Below are positions 28,188-36,902 of a DNA stretch of 64,000 bases, in pieces. A program made the translations under genes and the position numbers. The DNA is from Deltaproteobacteria bacterium (lineage in GTDB: Bacteria > Desulfobacterota_D > UBA1144 > Nemesobacterales > UBA2774). Within the stretch, counting starts at the first letter, position 1; every line of letters begins with the position of its first letter. The notes beneath the pieces are model-generated. The model had not been told where the DNA came from. It saw only the letters and a list, made by a program, of their open reading frames with translations, and ran no database searches. The DNA lies in contig JAJCZS010000029.1 in the NCBI GenBank assembly GCA_029262275.1, forward strand, positions 62,001-126,000. The letters are read 5' to 3'.

Positions 28188-29675
28188 ATGAGCAGCTTAG
28201 ACAACAATACCAAAATAGCTAGCCTTGAAATACTGCCTGAAGAAAGGTATTTGGATGCGATCGTAGATGTTGTAAGTGATCTTGCAAGCGCAAACGGTAT
28301 AACTAAAAAAGACACCAAGAATCTGGACAAAGTTTTAGTTGAGATTTTCAAAAACATTGTTAAGTATGGATTTGAAGAAGACACCTGTAAACCAATACTC
28401 ATCTCCATCTATAAACGCCTTCATAGTTTTGTGATTGCTATAGAAGATAAAGGTCTTCCCTTTGATTATGAGAACCTTGAACATGGTGAAGACAAAAGGT
28501 TCAAATCATATTTATCTAAAGGATATGCAGATCAGGTTCACTTTTATTCTCTAGGGAATCTGGGAAACAGGACTGAGATTGTAAAGAATCTACCTTCATC
28601 TGACATTCGAGAGGAAATGGACATTTCAGAACATCATGAGCACTTAAAACTAGAACCAGTAGAATCAGATGCAGAGGTAAAGATTGATATCTTAGATGAA
28701 AATAAAATTCATGAGCTAGTGAGGTTAGTCTACAAATGTTATGGCTATACTTATGCCAATGAATTTATGTACTATCCCGAGCAAATTGAATCCCGCTTAA
28801 AGTCTAGTTTGATGTCATCATGTGCTGCATATGATGCTGACGACAATCTAGTAGGGCACCTGGCATTTATTTATAGCAAACCAGGGGCAAAAGTAGGCGA
28901 ATCCGGGGAAGCGGTCGTAGACCCACGTTACCGGGGGCATGGCATTTTCCCTAAAATGAAGAGATTTATGACTGAGCATGCCGTATCACAGGGAGTAATT
29001 GGAGTTTACGGAGAAGCAGTAACAATTCATCCCTATAGCCAAAAAGGAAGCCTTGAGCTGGGTTCGGCTGAGACAGGTTTTTTGCTTGGTTATAGTCCTG
29101 GAACTGTTTCATTTCAAAACATATCTGAGGATGAAAAACCAAGACGCCAGTCAATAGCTCTGATGTATACTCCGGTTCTTAAAAGCAATCATACCAAGGT
29201 TTATGTGCCTCAGATCTACGAAGAATTGGTTAAGACAATCTACAATCAGATCGGATATGAAAGGGAATTTCTTACAGAAAATAAAGACTCCAATTATTTA
29301 AAAAAAGGGAAGGGGCACATCTCTGTATCCATACGCTCAGACCATAACCAGGGAATTATCTCGGTCTCTAAATACGGCAAAAACACCTTAGAAGAAATTC
29401 ACTTTCATTTAAAACAGCTTTGTCTGCAGAGGATAGATTGCATATATGTCGACATACCTCTTAACAAAAAGGGCTCAGGTTATCTTGCCTCAAAACTAAG
29501 GGAGCTAAGCTTTTTCTATGGGTATCTGATCCCTGAGTACTCGGATTCAGATGTCCTAAGACTTCAGTATCTAAACAACGTGGAGATCTCAAAAGAAGAT
29601 ATCAAAACAGCATCAGAGTTTGGGGAGAAACTCTTAGATATAATATTCGATGACTGGTCGCAAGCTACAAAATAG
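28188..29675 (+). CDS. GHKL ATPase-GNAT acetyltransferase fusion protein
   Basis: 495 residues joining two domain types. Residues about 12-145 resemble an RsbW-like GHKL ATPase: N box EIFKNIVKYG (E52, N56), G1 box EDKGLPFD (D87, G89) and a glycine-rich LGNLGNRTEIVKN. Residues about 170-330 look like a GNAT acetyltransferase with the acetyl-CoA loop DPRYRGHGIFPKM (about 245-257). The rest, to 495, may be a second degenerate GNAT-like fold. No His phosphoacceptor domain or membrane segment. It follows aceF by 12 bases, so a link to acetyl-CoA supply is an attractive but unproven inference. Confidence 0.75.
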   Translation: MSSLDNNTKIASLEILPEERYLDAIVDVVSDLASANGITKKDTKNLDKVLVEIFKNIVKYGFEEDTCKPILISIYKRLHSFVIAIEDKGLPFDYENLEHGEDKRFKSYLSKGYADQVHFYSLGNLGNRTEIVKNLPSSDIREEMDISEHHEHLKLEPVESDAEVKIDILDENKIHELVRLVYKCYGYTYANEFMYYPEQIESRLKSSLMSSCAAYDADDNLVGHLAFIYSKPGAKVGESGEAVVDPRYRGHGIFPKMKRFMTEHAVSQGVIGVYGEAVTIHPYSQKGSLELGSAETGFLLGYSPGTVSFQNISEDEKPRRQSIALMYTPVLKSNHTKVYVPQIYEELVKTIYNQIGYEREFLTENKDSNYLKKGKGHISVSIRSDHNQGIISVSKYGKNTLEEIHFHLKQLCLQRIDCIYVDIPLNKKGSGYLASKLRELSFFYGYLIPEYSDSDVLRLQYLNNVEISKEDIKTASEFGEKLLDIIFDDWSQATK

Positions 29676-29681
29676 TTCTAA

Positions 29682-29813
29682 TTACTTTTTGATATCATTT
29701 AAGTCTTTCCATATAATCGGAATAACTGCTCCGTTAATCTTATCCCCATCACTTTTTATAAAATCGGCTTTGGGTATGTTCGCAAGAAATACTGCCTTGA
29801 CATAGCACACCAT
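29682..29813 (-). CDS. Doubtful small frame or remnant
   Basis: A minus-strand frame from ATG at 29813 to TAA at 29682 encodes 43 residues with protein-like composition (IPKADFIKSDGDKINGAV and a Trp/Lys-rich end). It occupies the spacer between two plus-strand genes and has no ribosome site. The frame is open upstream into the next gene's antisense. It may be the tail of a lost gene. I do not recognise it. Confidence 0.25.
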   Translation of the reverse strand: MVCYVKAVFLANIPKADFIKSDGDKINGAVIPIIWKDLNDIKK

Positions 29814-29856
29814 AAAGTCATAAAATAGTTTTGGCTTAATAACGGGCAGAGATAAT

Positions 29857-30192
29857 ATGGAACTCTTTATTTCAATGCAGGCTGAAATCCTAAATAAGGG
29901 CATCTACTTTGAATGCACAGCTATGCAGATGCCTACTGCAAGGACAGGGGAGCAATTTGTAGCTGAATTTAGGGAAGGTGACAAAGACAAATTAGACCTC
30001 TTAAAAAGATACGTAGAAATCCTAGATAATAAGCTGAGCGATGATAACCAATTTCATATAGAACATACTAACTATGGTTTTAAGGTGCTGAAACCTGTGG
30101 ATCCAGACAAAGACTATATGGAACTATGGGAAGAATGGGTAGTTTTTACACAACGGCTACTAGATGAATTAAAGCAGGTAGTTGGCGAATAG
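29857..30192 (+). CDS. Small soluble protein of unknown function
   Basis: 111 residues, acidic, with no signal or membrane segment. Visible parts: EILNKGIYFECTAMQMP near 10-26, a helical stretch KDKLDLLKRYVEILDNKLS, a beta-like HIEHTNYGFKVLKPVDP and a C-terminal helix with ELWEEWVVFTQRLLDELK. The composition and continuous frame argue for a real gene. Family not recognised. Between the ATPase-GNAT gene and ileS on the same strand. Confidence 0.65.
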   Translation: MELFISMQAEILNKGIYFECTAMQMPTARTGEQFVAEFREGDKDKLDLLKRYVEILDNKLSDDNQFHIEHTNYGFKVLKPVDPDKDYMELWEEWVVFTQRLLDELKQVVGE

Positions 30193-30202
30193 AGTCTAAT
30201 AT

Positions 30203-30327
30203 TTACAGCTTCTTTAAGCGTTCTAGAACTTGCATTTCATCCCATCTAAGCTAATATTTTCCCTCAACTCATAGAAGATATTATGTCTTTTTTCCAATGA
30301 AACATTATCTGAAAATGCAGTTTTCAA
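30203..30327 (-). pseudogene. Probable frameshifted remnant of a small gene
   Basis: On the minus strand, from TTG at 30327, the frame reads LKTAFSDNVSLEKRHNIF and continues to ELRENIS before losing sense and stopping at 30223. One frame over, LRWDEMQVLERLKKL runs to TAA at 30203. A single inserted base after the ENIS codons would give one 41-residue frame. No start with a ribosome site. This fills most of the 165-base spacer before ileS. Confidence 0.3.
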
Positions 30328-30357
30328 AGAATAATTTAGGAGATTAATTAGAGTTAG

Positions 30358-33204
30358 ATGTCAGAAGCTAAAAAAATCAATTACAAAGATACCCTTAACC
30401 TTCCAAAGACCACTTTTCCTATGAAGGCAAATCTCAGTCAAAAAGAGCCTGAGATTCAAAAGAGATGGGAAAAAATAAACCTTTACGAGAGAATAAGAGA
30501 GGGGTCACAGGGGAAAGACAAATTTATCTTTCACGATGGACCTCCATATGCAAATGGACCCATTCACCTAGGGCATCTTTTAAACAAAGTTCTAAAAGAC
30601 ATAGTCGTTAGATCAAAAACCATGCTCGGATACGATGTGGACTTTATTCCAGGATGGGACTGTCACGGACTCCCAATTGAGCACAAAGTTTTAAAGGAAC
30701 TCGGAGACAAAGCAAAAGACCTATCAAAACTTCAAATAAGATACAAATGTCAGGCAGACGCAGAGAAATATGTAAAGATGCAGTCCAAGCAAATGAAGAG
30801 ACTCGGCACGATTGGTAATTATAATGACCCTTATTTAACGATGACCCCTGACTACGAAGCTGGAGTGCTTGAAGTATTCTCAAAGTTGGTTGAAAGAGGT
30901 CTGATTTATAGAGATTTAAAACCTGTGCACTGGTCAATTGAAAATCAAACAGCTTTAGCCGATGCAGAGCTTGAATATTATGACCGGGAAGACAGAAGCA
31001 TTTATGTTCTATTTGAAATTGAGAATTCTGAGTCGCTTCCTAAAGAATTGAGTTTACCAGGTGGAGTTTCCGCGTCTCTCATAATTTGGACAACTACCCC
31101 TTGGACACTACCTGCAAACTTAGCAGTTGCCGTATCGGCTGATGGTAACTATGGCTTATACAAAGTAAAGAAAAGTGGAAATGATCACTTTGTAATTATC
31201 GTAGATAACCTGGCAGAGAGTGTATTTAAAAAAGCTGGTGTCACAGAATACGAGAAACTTGGCAGATGCAAAGGTCAGGACTTGGTGGATAGATCTACTA
31301 GTTATAAACATCCTTTTGTAGACAGATCAGGAAAAGTCGTAACAGCTGAATACGTCACTTTTGAAGATGGAACAGGTCTCGTACATACAGCTCCAGGTCA
31401 TGGTGTTGATGACTATCAAACAGGGCTCAAAGAAGGGCTTGATATTTATTGTCCAGTTCTGGGAGACGGTACATTTGATGATACGGTTCCCGAGTGGATA
31501 CGTGGCATAGATGTATGGGAAGGAAACGAGGTTATAACAAATCATCTAAAGACCTCAGGTCATCTGTTTCACGACCAAGAGTATCTTCACAGCTATCCTC
31601 ACGACTGGAGAAGTAAAACACCTACCATATTTAGAGCTACAGAACAGTGGTTTGTAGGGGTCGACAAAAGCACGCCTGAGCTAGAAAAAAGTCTAAGAGA
31701 GCTTGGACTTGATGCTACGGAAAACAAAATAAATTTTTATCCCGATTGGGGAAGAAATCGTCTAAGAGGGATGCTTGAGTCAAGACCTGACTGGTGTATC
31801 AGCAGACAACGCGCATGGGGTCTTCCAATACCAGCATTTCTAAATGATAAAGATGAAATTCTTTTAACTCCAAATTCAGTAAAAGTAGTGATAGATAAAA
31901 TCAGAAAAAATGGAGCAAACTTTTGGTTTAAAGCTGAGCCTCATGAAATAATAGAAGGATATGATCCCAAGGCTGACGAGCTCGCTCCAGAGTGGGCTAA
32001 GCAAGATGGAGCACTCCAAAACTTAAAATTAGGAATGGACATATTTGATGTCTGGTTTGAATCGGGATCATCATGGCACTCTGTTTTAGAACAAAGAAAC
32101 ATTGGCTACCCGGCTGATCTATACCTTGAGGGATCAGATCAACACAGAGGCTGGTTTCAGCTTTCACTATTGCCGGCTTTAGGGGCAACAGGGATACCTC
32201 CTTTCAAAGCACTTCTAACCCACGGGTTTATGGTTGATGCTCAGGGCAGAAAGATGAGCAAGTCAGGTGGTAACGCACTTGAGGTTGAAGAGCTTTTAAA
32301 AACAAATGGAGCTGACATATGCCGCTGGTGGGTAAGCTCTCTTAAATATACAAACGATATAAAAGTGGATCTTGAGTTCTTCAAAGTAGCGGGGGATGAA
32401 TATCGCAAAGTTAGAAATACGATCAGGTTCCTACTTGGAAATATTAATGATTTTGACCCGGCAAAAGATTCAGTCGAGTTTATTCAAGAAGATGCAAATT
32501 CAATTGATGCGTGGGCAATGTCAGAGCTATCTAAATTTGTAACTGATACTAAACAGGCATATCAAAATCTGGACTATAAAAAGGCAAACGAGTTAATATT
32601 CCATTTCTGTTATGAGACATTAAGTGCGGTCTATTTGGCAGCGATAAAAGATAGACTTTATTGTGAGAAGAATGATAGTAGAAAAAGAAGACGCTCACAA
32701 ACCGTAATGCATGAAATGGCTGAAGCACTCATAACACTTATGTCTCCGATACTAGTCCATACATCTGATGAGGCATATAGGAGCCTAAAAGGTGAGGAAC
32801 CAGATAGTCCAAACAGTATTCATCTCCTGGAAATGCCGGAGACACTACAAATTGAAACTGATTCAAATTGGAATAAAGTAATGGAATTGAGGGGTGAGGC
32901 TCTCAAGGCGATCGAGGATGCAAAAGCTTCTGATGGCATAAGTAATCCTCTTGATACAGGAGTTGTTGTAAATCTAGACTCTGAATCATTTAAGAAACTA
33001 AAACCTTTTGAATCAGAATTTGCAGACCTTTGTGGAGTTAGCAGATTCACATTAAATGAATCTGACACCCTAAATATCTCTGTTGAAAATTTAAGCGAAG
33101 AGCCAAGATGTGAGCGCTCCTGGAAAAGAGATACCACAGTTAAAGAACGCTCAGATGGTGGTTTCCTATCTGACCGCGATGCTGAGGCATTAGGACTAAC
33201 TTAG
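30358..33204 (+). CDS. ileS: Isoleucyl-tRNA synthetase
   Basis: Class I synthetase charging tRNA-Ile. HIGH motif PYANGPIHLGHLLNK at about 62-76, editing-domain stretches such as IIWTTTPWTLPANLAVAV and GLVHTAPGHG, KMSKS loop GRKMSKSGGN at about 630-639, and an anticodon-binding helical domain. 948 residues, bacterial type. The C-terminal zinc finger is degenerate: the first pair reads RCERSWKR with one Cys left, and the second pair is replaced in FLSDRDAEAL. AGGAG at 30338 is rather far from the ATG. Confidence 0.96.
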   Translation: MSEAKKINYKDTLNLPKTTFPMKANLSQKEPEIQKRWEKINLYERIREGSQGKDKFIFHDGPPYANGPIHLGHLLNKVLKDIVVRSKTMLGYDVDFIPGWDCHGLPIEHKVLKELGDKAKDLSKLQIRYKCQADAEKYVKMQSKQMKRLGTIGNYNDPYLTMTPDYEAGVLEVFSKLVERGLIYRDLKPVHWSIENQTALADAELEYYDREDRSIYVLFEIENSESLPKELSLPGGVSASLIIWTTTPWTLPANLAVAVSADGNYGLYKVKKSGNDHFVIIVDNLAESVFKKAGVTEYEKLGRCKGQDLVDRSTSYKHPFVDRSGKVVTAEYVTFEDGTGLVHTAPGHGVDDYQTGLKEGLDIYCPVLGDGTFDDTVPEWIRGIDVWEGNEVITNHLKTSGHLFHDQEYLHSYPHDWRSKTPTIFRATEQWFVGVDKSTPELEKSLRELGLDATENKINFYPDWGRNRLRGMLESRPDWCISRQRAWGLPIPAFLNDKDEILLTPNSVKVVIDKIRKNGANFWFKAEPHEIIEGYDPKADELAPEWAKQDGALQNLKLGMDIFDVWFESGSSWHSVLEQRNIGYPADLYLEGSDQHRGWFQLSLLPALGATGIPPFKALLTHGFMVDAQGRKMSKSGGNALEVEELLKTNGADICRWWVSSLKYTNDIKVDLEFFKVAGDEYRKVRNTIRFLLGNINDFDPAKDSVEFIQEDANSIDAWAMSELSKFVTDTKQAYQNLDYKKANELIFHFCYETLSAVYLAAIKDRLYCEKNDSRKRRRSQTVMHEMAEALITLMSPILVHTSDEAYRSLKGEEPDSPNSIHLLEMPETLQIETDSNWNKVMELRGEALKAIEDAKASDGISNPLDTGVVVNLDSESFKKLKPFESEFADLCGVSRFTLNESDTLNISVENLSEEPRCERSWKRDTTVKERSDGGFLSDRDAEALGLT

Positions 33205-33215
33205 AACAGTAGACA

Positions 33216-33557
33216 TTACCCTGGAGGCCAGGTCATCTGCCTTCCTCCAAGAAGGTGTATGTGTAAGTGATACACTTCTTGTCCGCCCTCATTATTAGTG
33301 TTAGCAACAAGTCTATAACCTGACTCCGAAATGCCTAAGTCCTTTGCTACTTTTGATGCTGTTAATAAAAGATGGCCTAGAATTTCCTTGTCATCCCCAG
33401 TCACTTCGGCCATAGAAGGAATTTCTTTCTTGGGAATTATCAAAACGTGAGTCGGCGCTTTAGGATCTATGTCTCTAAAAGCCAGACACAAATCATCCTC
33501 ATAGACAATATCAGCAGGTATTTCCTTATCAATAATCTTTTTAAAAATTGTGCTCAT
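33216..33557 (-). CDS. HIT-family (Hint/PKCI-type) nucleotide hydrolase
   Basis: 113 residues from ATG at 33557. The histidine triad [12 protein letters not shown] is at about 97-108, with [10 protein letters not shown] and DIDPKAPTH typical of Hint proteins. Probably hydrolyses purine nucleoside phosphoramidates, including aminoacyl-AMP side products. AAGGAGAG lies about eight bases upstream, deciding the start over an in-frame TTG at 33563. Convergent with ileS; same strand as the next gene upstream, 12 bases away. Confidence 0.92.
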   Translation of the reverse strand: MSTIFKKIIDKEIPADIVYEDDLCLAFRDIDPKAPTHVLIIPKKEIPSMAEVTGDDKEILGHLLLTASKVAKDLGISESGYRLVANTNNEGGQEVYHLHIHLLGGRQMTWPPG

Positions 33558-33569
33558 AAGCAACTCTCC

Positions 33570-34634
33570 TTAAGTACGTATTCCGGGCCAACTAGATATT
33601 GGGTCCCTTGAACTAACGATGTTCATGCCTGCATCTGAGAACTCTTTAAATGCCTTGTCAGCCTGATCCGTATAATCAATCACTCCTGGAACTACTATGG
33701 ATGTAGTGCAGTCCTCTAGCAAATAAATTTTCTCAATAAATTTCTTATCGTTTGTTTTAGCCAAGTTAAGCAGATCCGCTATAGTCCATGCCACACAGTG
33801 ACTCTTGGCCTGACCAGCAATTATTACCGCATCAAAATCAACCAACTTCTGATAAAGAGTCTCCGACCCGGCAGGTTTTTCAAACAATGATTCGCTCCTT
33901 CGAAATAATAGCTCTCCATCAGGGCCAGTAGATACTTCTGGCTTGAGAACTGAATAGTGCTCGGTAAGTGGGTGGTCTCCCTTCACATGTATATAGGGCT
34001 GTGAAAATCTAGATATTGTATGGAAGAATACAGCCTCCTCAATAGAGGAAACCAGGGCATGCCCTAATCCTCCAAACATGGCATGGTAAGGCCAAATTGT
34101 GAGATTGAATTTGCCTGATTTTTCTAATTCCTTCGTATAATGGAGCAAGTATTTCTCAATATATTCAAGATTGTAGGGCAAGTTATGGGTAAGTGTTTTA
34201 TTAAATCTCCATTTTCCTTCTTTTATATCCTGGACAGCTATCTGAGTATAAGGCTCTGGATGCTCTCCATTTTCATTTACAAAGAAAATGCTGTGGAACA
34301 TCTGCATAGCCTGGTGTGTATCCATGGTTGGGACAATCTCCGTTATGTTATGAAGATTTCTATACACGAACTCCGCAAGACGGATATTATCATCAACTGC
34401 ACCAGTCCCAGACCTTCCACCCACAAATAGCTCAAAACCAGGAATGCAGAATGTGTTCTGAACATCCACCAATATAAGACAGAGTTTAAAATCATCATAG
34501 GAAGCTGGTTCTAATTCATATTTCTTAGCCCAACCGGATGCATGAGAGGCAATATCCTGATAATTTACACGCCATACCTCTCCTACTTTCTCAGATTTGA
34601 AATGTGCAGGAATCGGTAGTTCTTTATTATTCAT
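33570..34634 (-). CDS. Isochorismatase/nicotinamidase-family cysteine hydrolase, long form
   Basis: 354 residues, well above the roughly 200 of common nicotinamidases. The catalytic Asp is in LILVDVQNTFC (about 53-63) and the nucleophile Cys in IIAGQAKSHCVAW (about 268-280). The mid region with TIWPYHAMFGGLGHALVSS contains inserted sequence between them. It may deamidate nicotinamide or a related amide; the substrate is not clear from sequence. Divergent from lutA and possibly co-transcribed with the HIT gene. Confidence 0.75.
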   Translation of the reverse strand: MNNKELPIPAHFKSEKVGEVWRVNYQDIASHASGWAKKYELEPASYDDFKLCLILVDVQNTFCIPGFELFVGGRSGTGAVDDNIRLAEFVYRNLHNITEIVPTMDTHQAMQMFHSIFFVNENGEHPEPYTQIAVQDIKEGKWRFNKTLTHNLPYNLEYIEKYLLHYTKELEKSGKFNLTIWPYHAMFGGLGHALVSSIEEAVFFHTISRFSQPYIHVKGDHPLTEHYSVLKPEVSTGPDGELLFRRSESLFEKPAGSETLYQKLVDFDAVIIAGQAKSHCVAWTIADLLNLAKTNDKKFIEKIYLLEDCTTSIVVPGVIDYTDQADKAFKEFSDAGMNIVSSRDPISSWPGIRT

Positions 34635-34679
34635 AGTATTTTCTTGTTCTTAATTCTAGTATGATATATATTCTCCTAA

Positions 34680-35468
34680 ATGATGCAACAAAGAAATCCA
34701 CAGCATCCTATTAAAGCCTATATATTCATAACCTGTCTTGTAGATACATTTTTCCCCGAAGTAGGGGAAAGTATGGTTAAAGTTCTAAGAGAACTTGGGG
34801 TAGAAGTGGATTTTATAGAAGAGCAGACATGCTGTGGGCAGCCTGCATATAATAGCGGATATCAAAAAGATGCAAGAGCTGTAGCAGAAAGATTCCTATC
34901 TATCTTTGATAGAGCACTTAATAGTGACCCAGATAAAGAAACATACGTTGTATGCCCCTCGGGTTCTTGCACATCAATGGTTAAAGTATTTTATCAAGAT
35001 ATATTCAAAGACTCCCCGGAATTATTGAAGAAAGTTGAGAGAACATCCCAAAAAACATTTGAATTTTCTGATTTTCTAGTCAGCGTGCTTGGAACTACCG
35101 ATGTTGGAGCCCAATATGATGGGATAGTTACATATCATGATTCTTGTCATTTACTAAGGGAGCTCAGAGTAAAAAATGGCCCTAGAGAGCTTATTAATTC
35201 AGTAAAAGGACTCAAATTTAAAGAAATGGAGCTCCACGATGCATGCTGTGGGTTCGGTGGCACATTTTCAATAAAATTCCCAAATATTTCAGTATCAATG
35301 TTGGATGAGAAAATAGAGGGCATTGTAAATAGTGGGGCTGATACTGTGGTTTCTGCAGATATGGGCTGTCTTATGAATATTGGAGGAGCTTTAAGCAGGC
35401 AAAATATTCCGATAAAAGTAATGCATCTAGCCCAATTACTTGCTCAAAGAGGTAAAAATGGGATATGA
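34680..35468 (+). CDS. lutA: Lactate utilization Fe-S subunit A
   Basis: 262 residues with two cysteine-rich CCG domains (EQTCCGQPAYNSGY near 55-68 and HDACCGFGGTFSIKFP near 180-195) and further Cys at VCPSGSC. Matches LutA/LldE, part of the LutABC complex oxidising L-lactate to pyruvate. The starting ATG could be 34680 or 34683. lutB begins inside its last 11 bases. The pyruvate produced would feed aceE-aceF. Confidence 0.92.
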   Translation: MMQQRNPQHPIKAYIFITCLVDTFFPEVGESMVKVLRELGVEVDFIEEQTCCGQPAYNSGYQKDARAVAERFLSIFDRALNSDPDKETYVVCPSGSCTSMVKVFYQDIFKDSPELLKKVERTSQKTFEFSDFLVSVLGTTDVGAQYDGIVTYHDSCHLLRELRVKNGPRELINSVKGLKFKEMELHDACCGFGGTFSIKFPNISVSMLDEKIEGIVNSGADTVVSADMGCLMNIGGALSRQNIPIKVMHLAQLLAQRGKNGI

Positions 35469-36885
35469 AGAAGTAAAATTCGAGAGGGACTCCAATAAAG
35501 CTATTCACGACAAATCGCTTAAGAGGGCGCTTGTTAATGTTACAAACCAATTTCGGACTAGAAGAAGCAAGGCAAGTAGCGAAGTAGATAATTGGGAGAA
35601 TTTAAGAACAACCGTAAGAGAGATAAAGAAAGAAACTATATCTAATTTAGACACATATCTTCTTATGCTCGAAGAGAGTGTTAAAAGGGCAGGGGGTAGG
35701 GTGCACTGGGCTAAGGATGCGGATGAAGCCTCACGAATAATAGTAAATATAGCAAAGGAAGGAGATGTTAATTCAGTTGTTAAAAGCAAATCCATGGCAA
35801 CTGAGGAAATTGAACTTAACGACAAGTTTGAAGAGGCTGGCATAAAAGTAGTTGAGACCGATCTAGGTGAATATATAATCCAGCTAGCAGGAGAGCACCC
35901 TTCACATATAATTGCTCCAGCTATTCATAAAACGAAAGACGACATATCTAAACTATTTTCAGAAAAATTTGGCATACCTTATTACGAAAAACCTGAGGAC
36001 CTAACTAAATTTGCAAGAGAGAAATTGAGAAGTGAATTTCTAAATGCAGATATGGGAGTCTCGGGGGCTAACTTTGCAGTTGCAGAGACAGGGACAATTG
36101 TCGTTGTCGAAAACGAGGGCAATGCACGCCTCACTACAACAGTTCCTAAAATACATGTGGCACTTGTCGGAATAGAAAAACTTATTCCCAGATACGAAGA
36201 CCTCTCTCTTTTTTTAACAGTACTCGCTAGGAGCGCAACTGGGCAGAAATCATCTACTTATGTCTCATTCATCACAGGACCTAGGCAAACTACCGACATG
36301 GATGGTCCAGAAGAATTTCACCTTGTATTGCTCGACAATGGACGCTCCGGAATTTTAGCGTCTGAAGAAACAAGAGAATCTCTTTACTGTATAAGATGCG
36401 GGGCGTGTTTAAACATTTGCCCGGTCTATAGACAAGTAGGCGGACACGCATATGGATGGGCTTATTCAGGTCCAATCGGAGCAATAATAAACCCGCAGTT
36501 GATGGGTATTGATAAAGCTCCTGAGCTGCCTTTTGCATCATCTCTTTGTGGAGCATGCCATGACGTGTGTCCAGTTAAGATCGACTTCCCAAAAGTACTT
36601 TTAGAGCTTAGAAAAAATGTAGTGGAATCAAAGAATAGGGCAGGGGGAGCACTTTTTGAAAAAGCTGGAATTAAGATGTGGCGATTTAGTGTTGAGCATG
36701 AGGGCATTTATAAACTTGCTAATAAGCTGTCGTATTACCTTCAAATACCTTGGAAAGGAAGCAATGGAAAATTAAAATCCCTTCCTTATCCATTTTCAAG
36801 ATGGACCGAGAAGAGAGATTTTCCTTCAGTTGCGAAGAAAACATTTAGAGAAAGATGGTCTCATATAAAAGATGAGATGGGCTAG
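35458..36885 (+). CDS. lutB: Lactate utilization Fe-S subunit B
   Basis: Central Fe-S subunit of LutABC. The N-terminal two thirds is the LUD domain (SGANFAVAETGTIVVVENEG; VGIEKLIPRYEDLSLFL), followed by two 4Fe-4S motifs: CIRCGACLNICPVYRQVGG at about 304-322 and CGACHDVCPVKIDFP at about 358-372. About 475 residues. ATG at 35458 with AGAGGT just upstream is chosen over TTG at 35440. Overlaps lutA by 11 bases. Confidence 0.94.
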   Translation: MGYEEVKFERDSNKAIHDKSLKRALVNVTNQFRTRRSKASSEVDNWENLRTTVREIKKETISNLDTYLLMLEESVKRAGGRVHWAKDADEASRIIVNIAKEGDVNSVVKSKSMATEEIELNDKFEEAGIKVVETDLGEYIIQLAGEHPSHIIAPAIHKTKDDISKLFSEKFGIPYYEKPEDLTKFAREKLRSEFLNADMGVSGANFAVAETGTIVVVENEGNARLTTTVPKIHVALVGIEKLIPRYEDLSLFLTVLARSATGQKSSTYVSFITGPRQTTDMDGPEEFHLVLLDNGRSGILASEETRESLYCIRCGACLNICPVYRQVGGHAYGWAYSGPIGAIINPQLMGIDKAPELPFASSLCGACHDVCPVKIDFPKVLLELRKNVVESKNRAGGALFEKAGIKMWRFSVEHEGIYKLANKLSYYLQIPWKGSNGKLKSLPYPFSRWTEKRDFPSVAKKTFRERWSHIKDEMG

Positions 36886-36902
36886 GGTGGTTAATTAATA
36901 TT

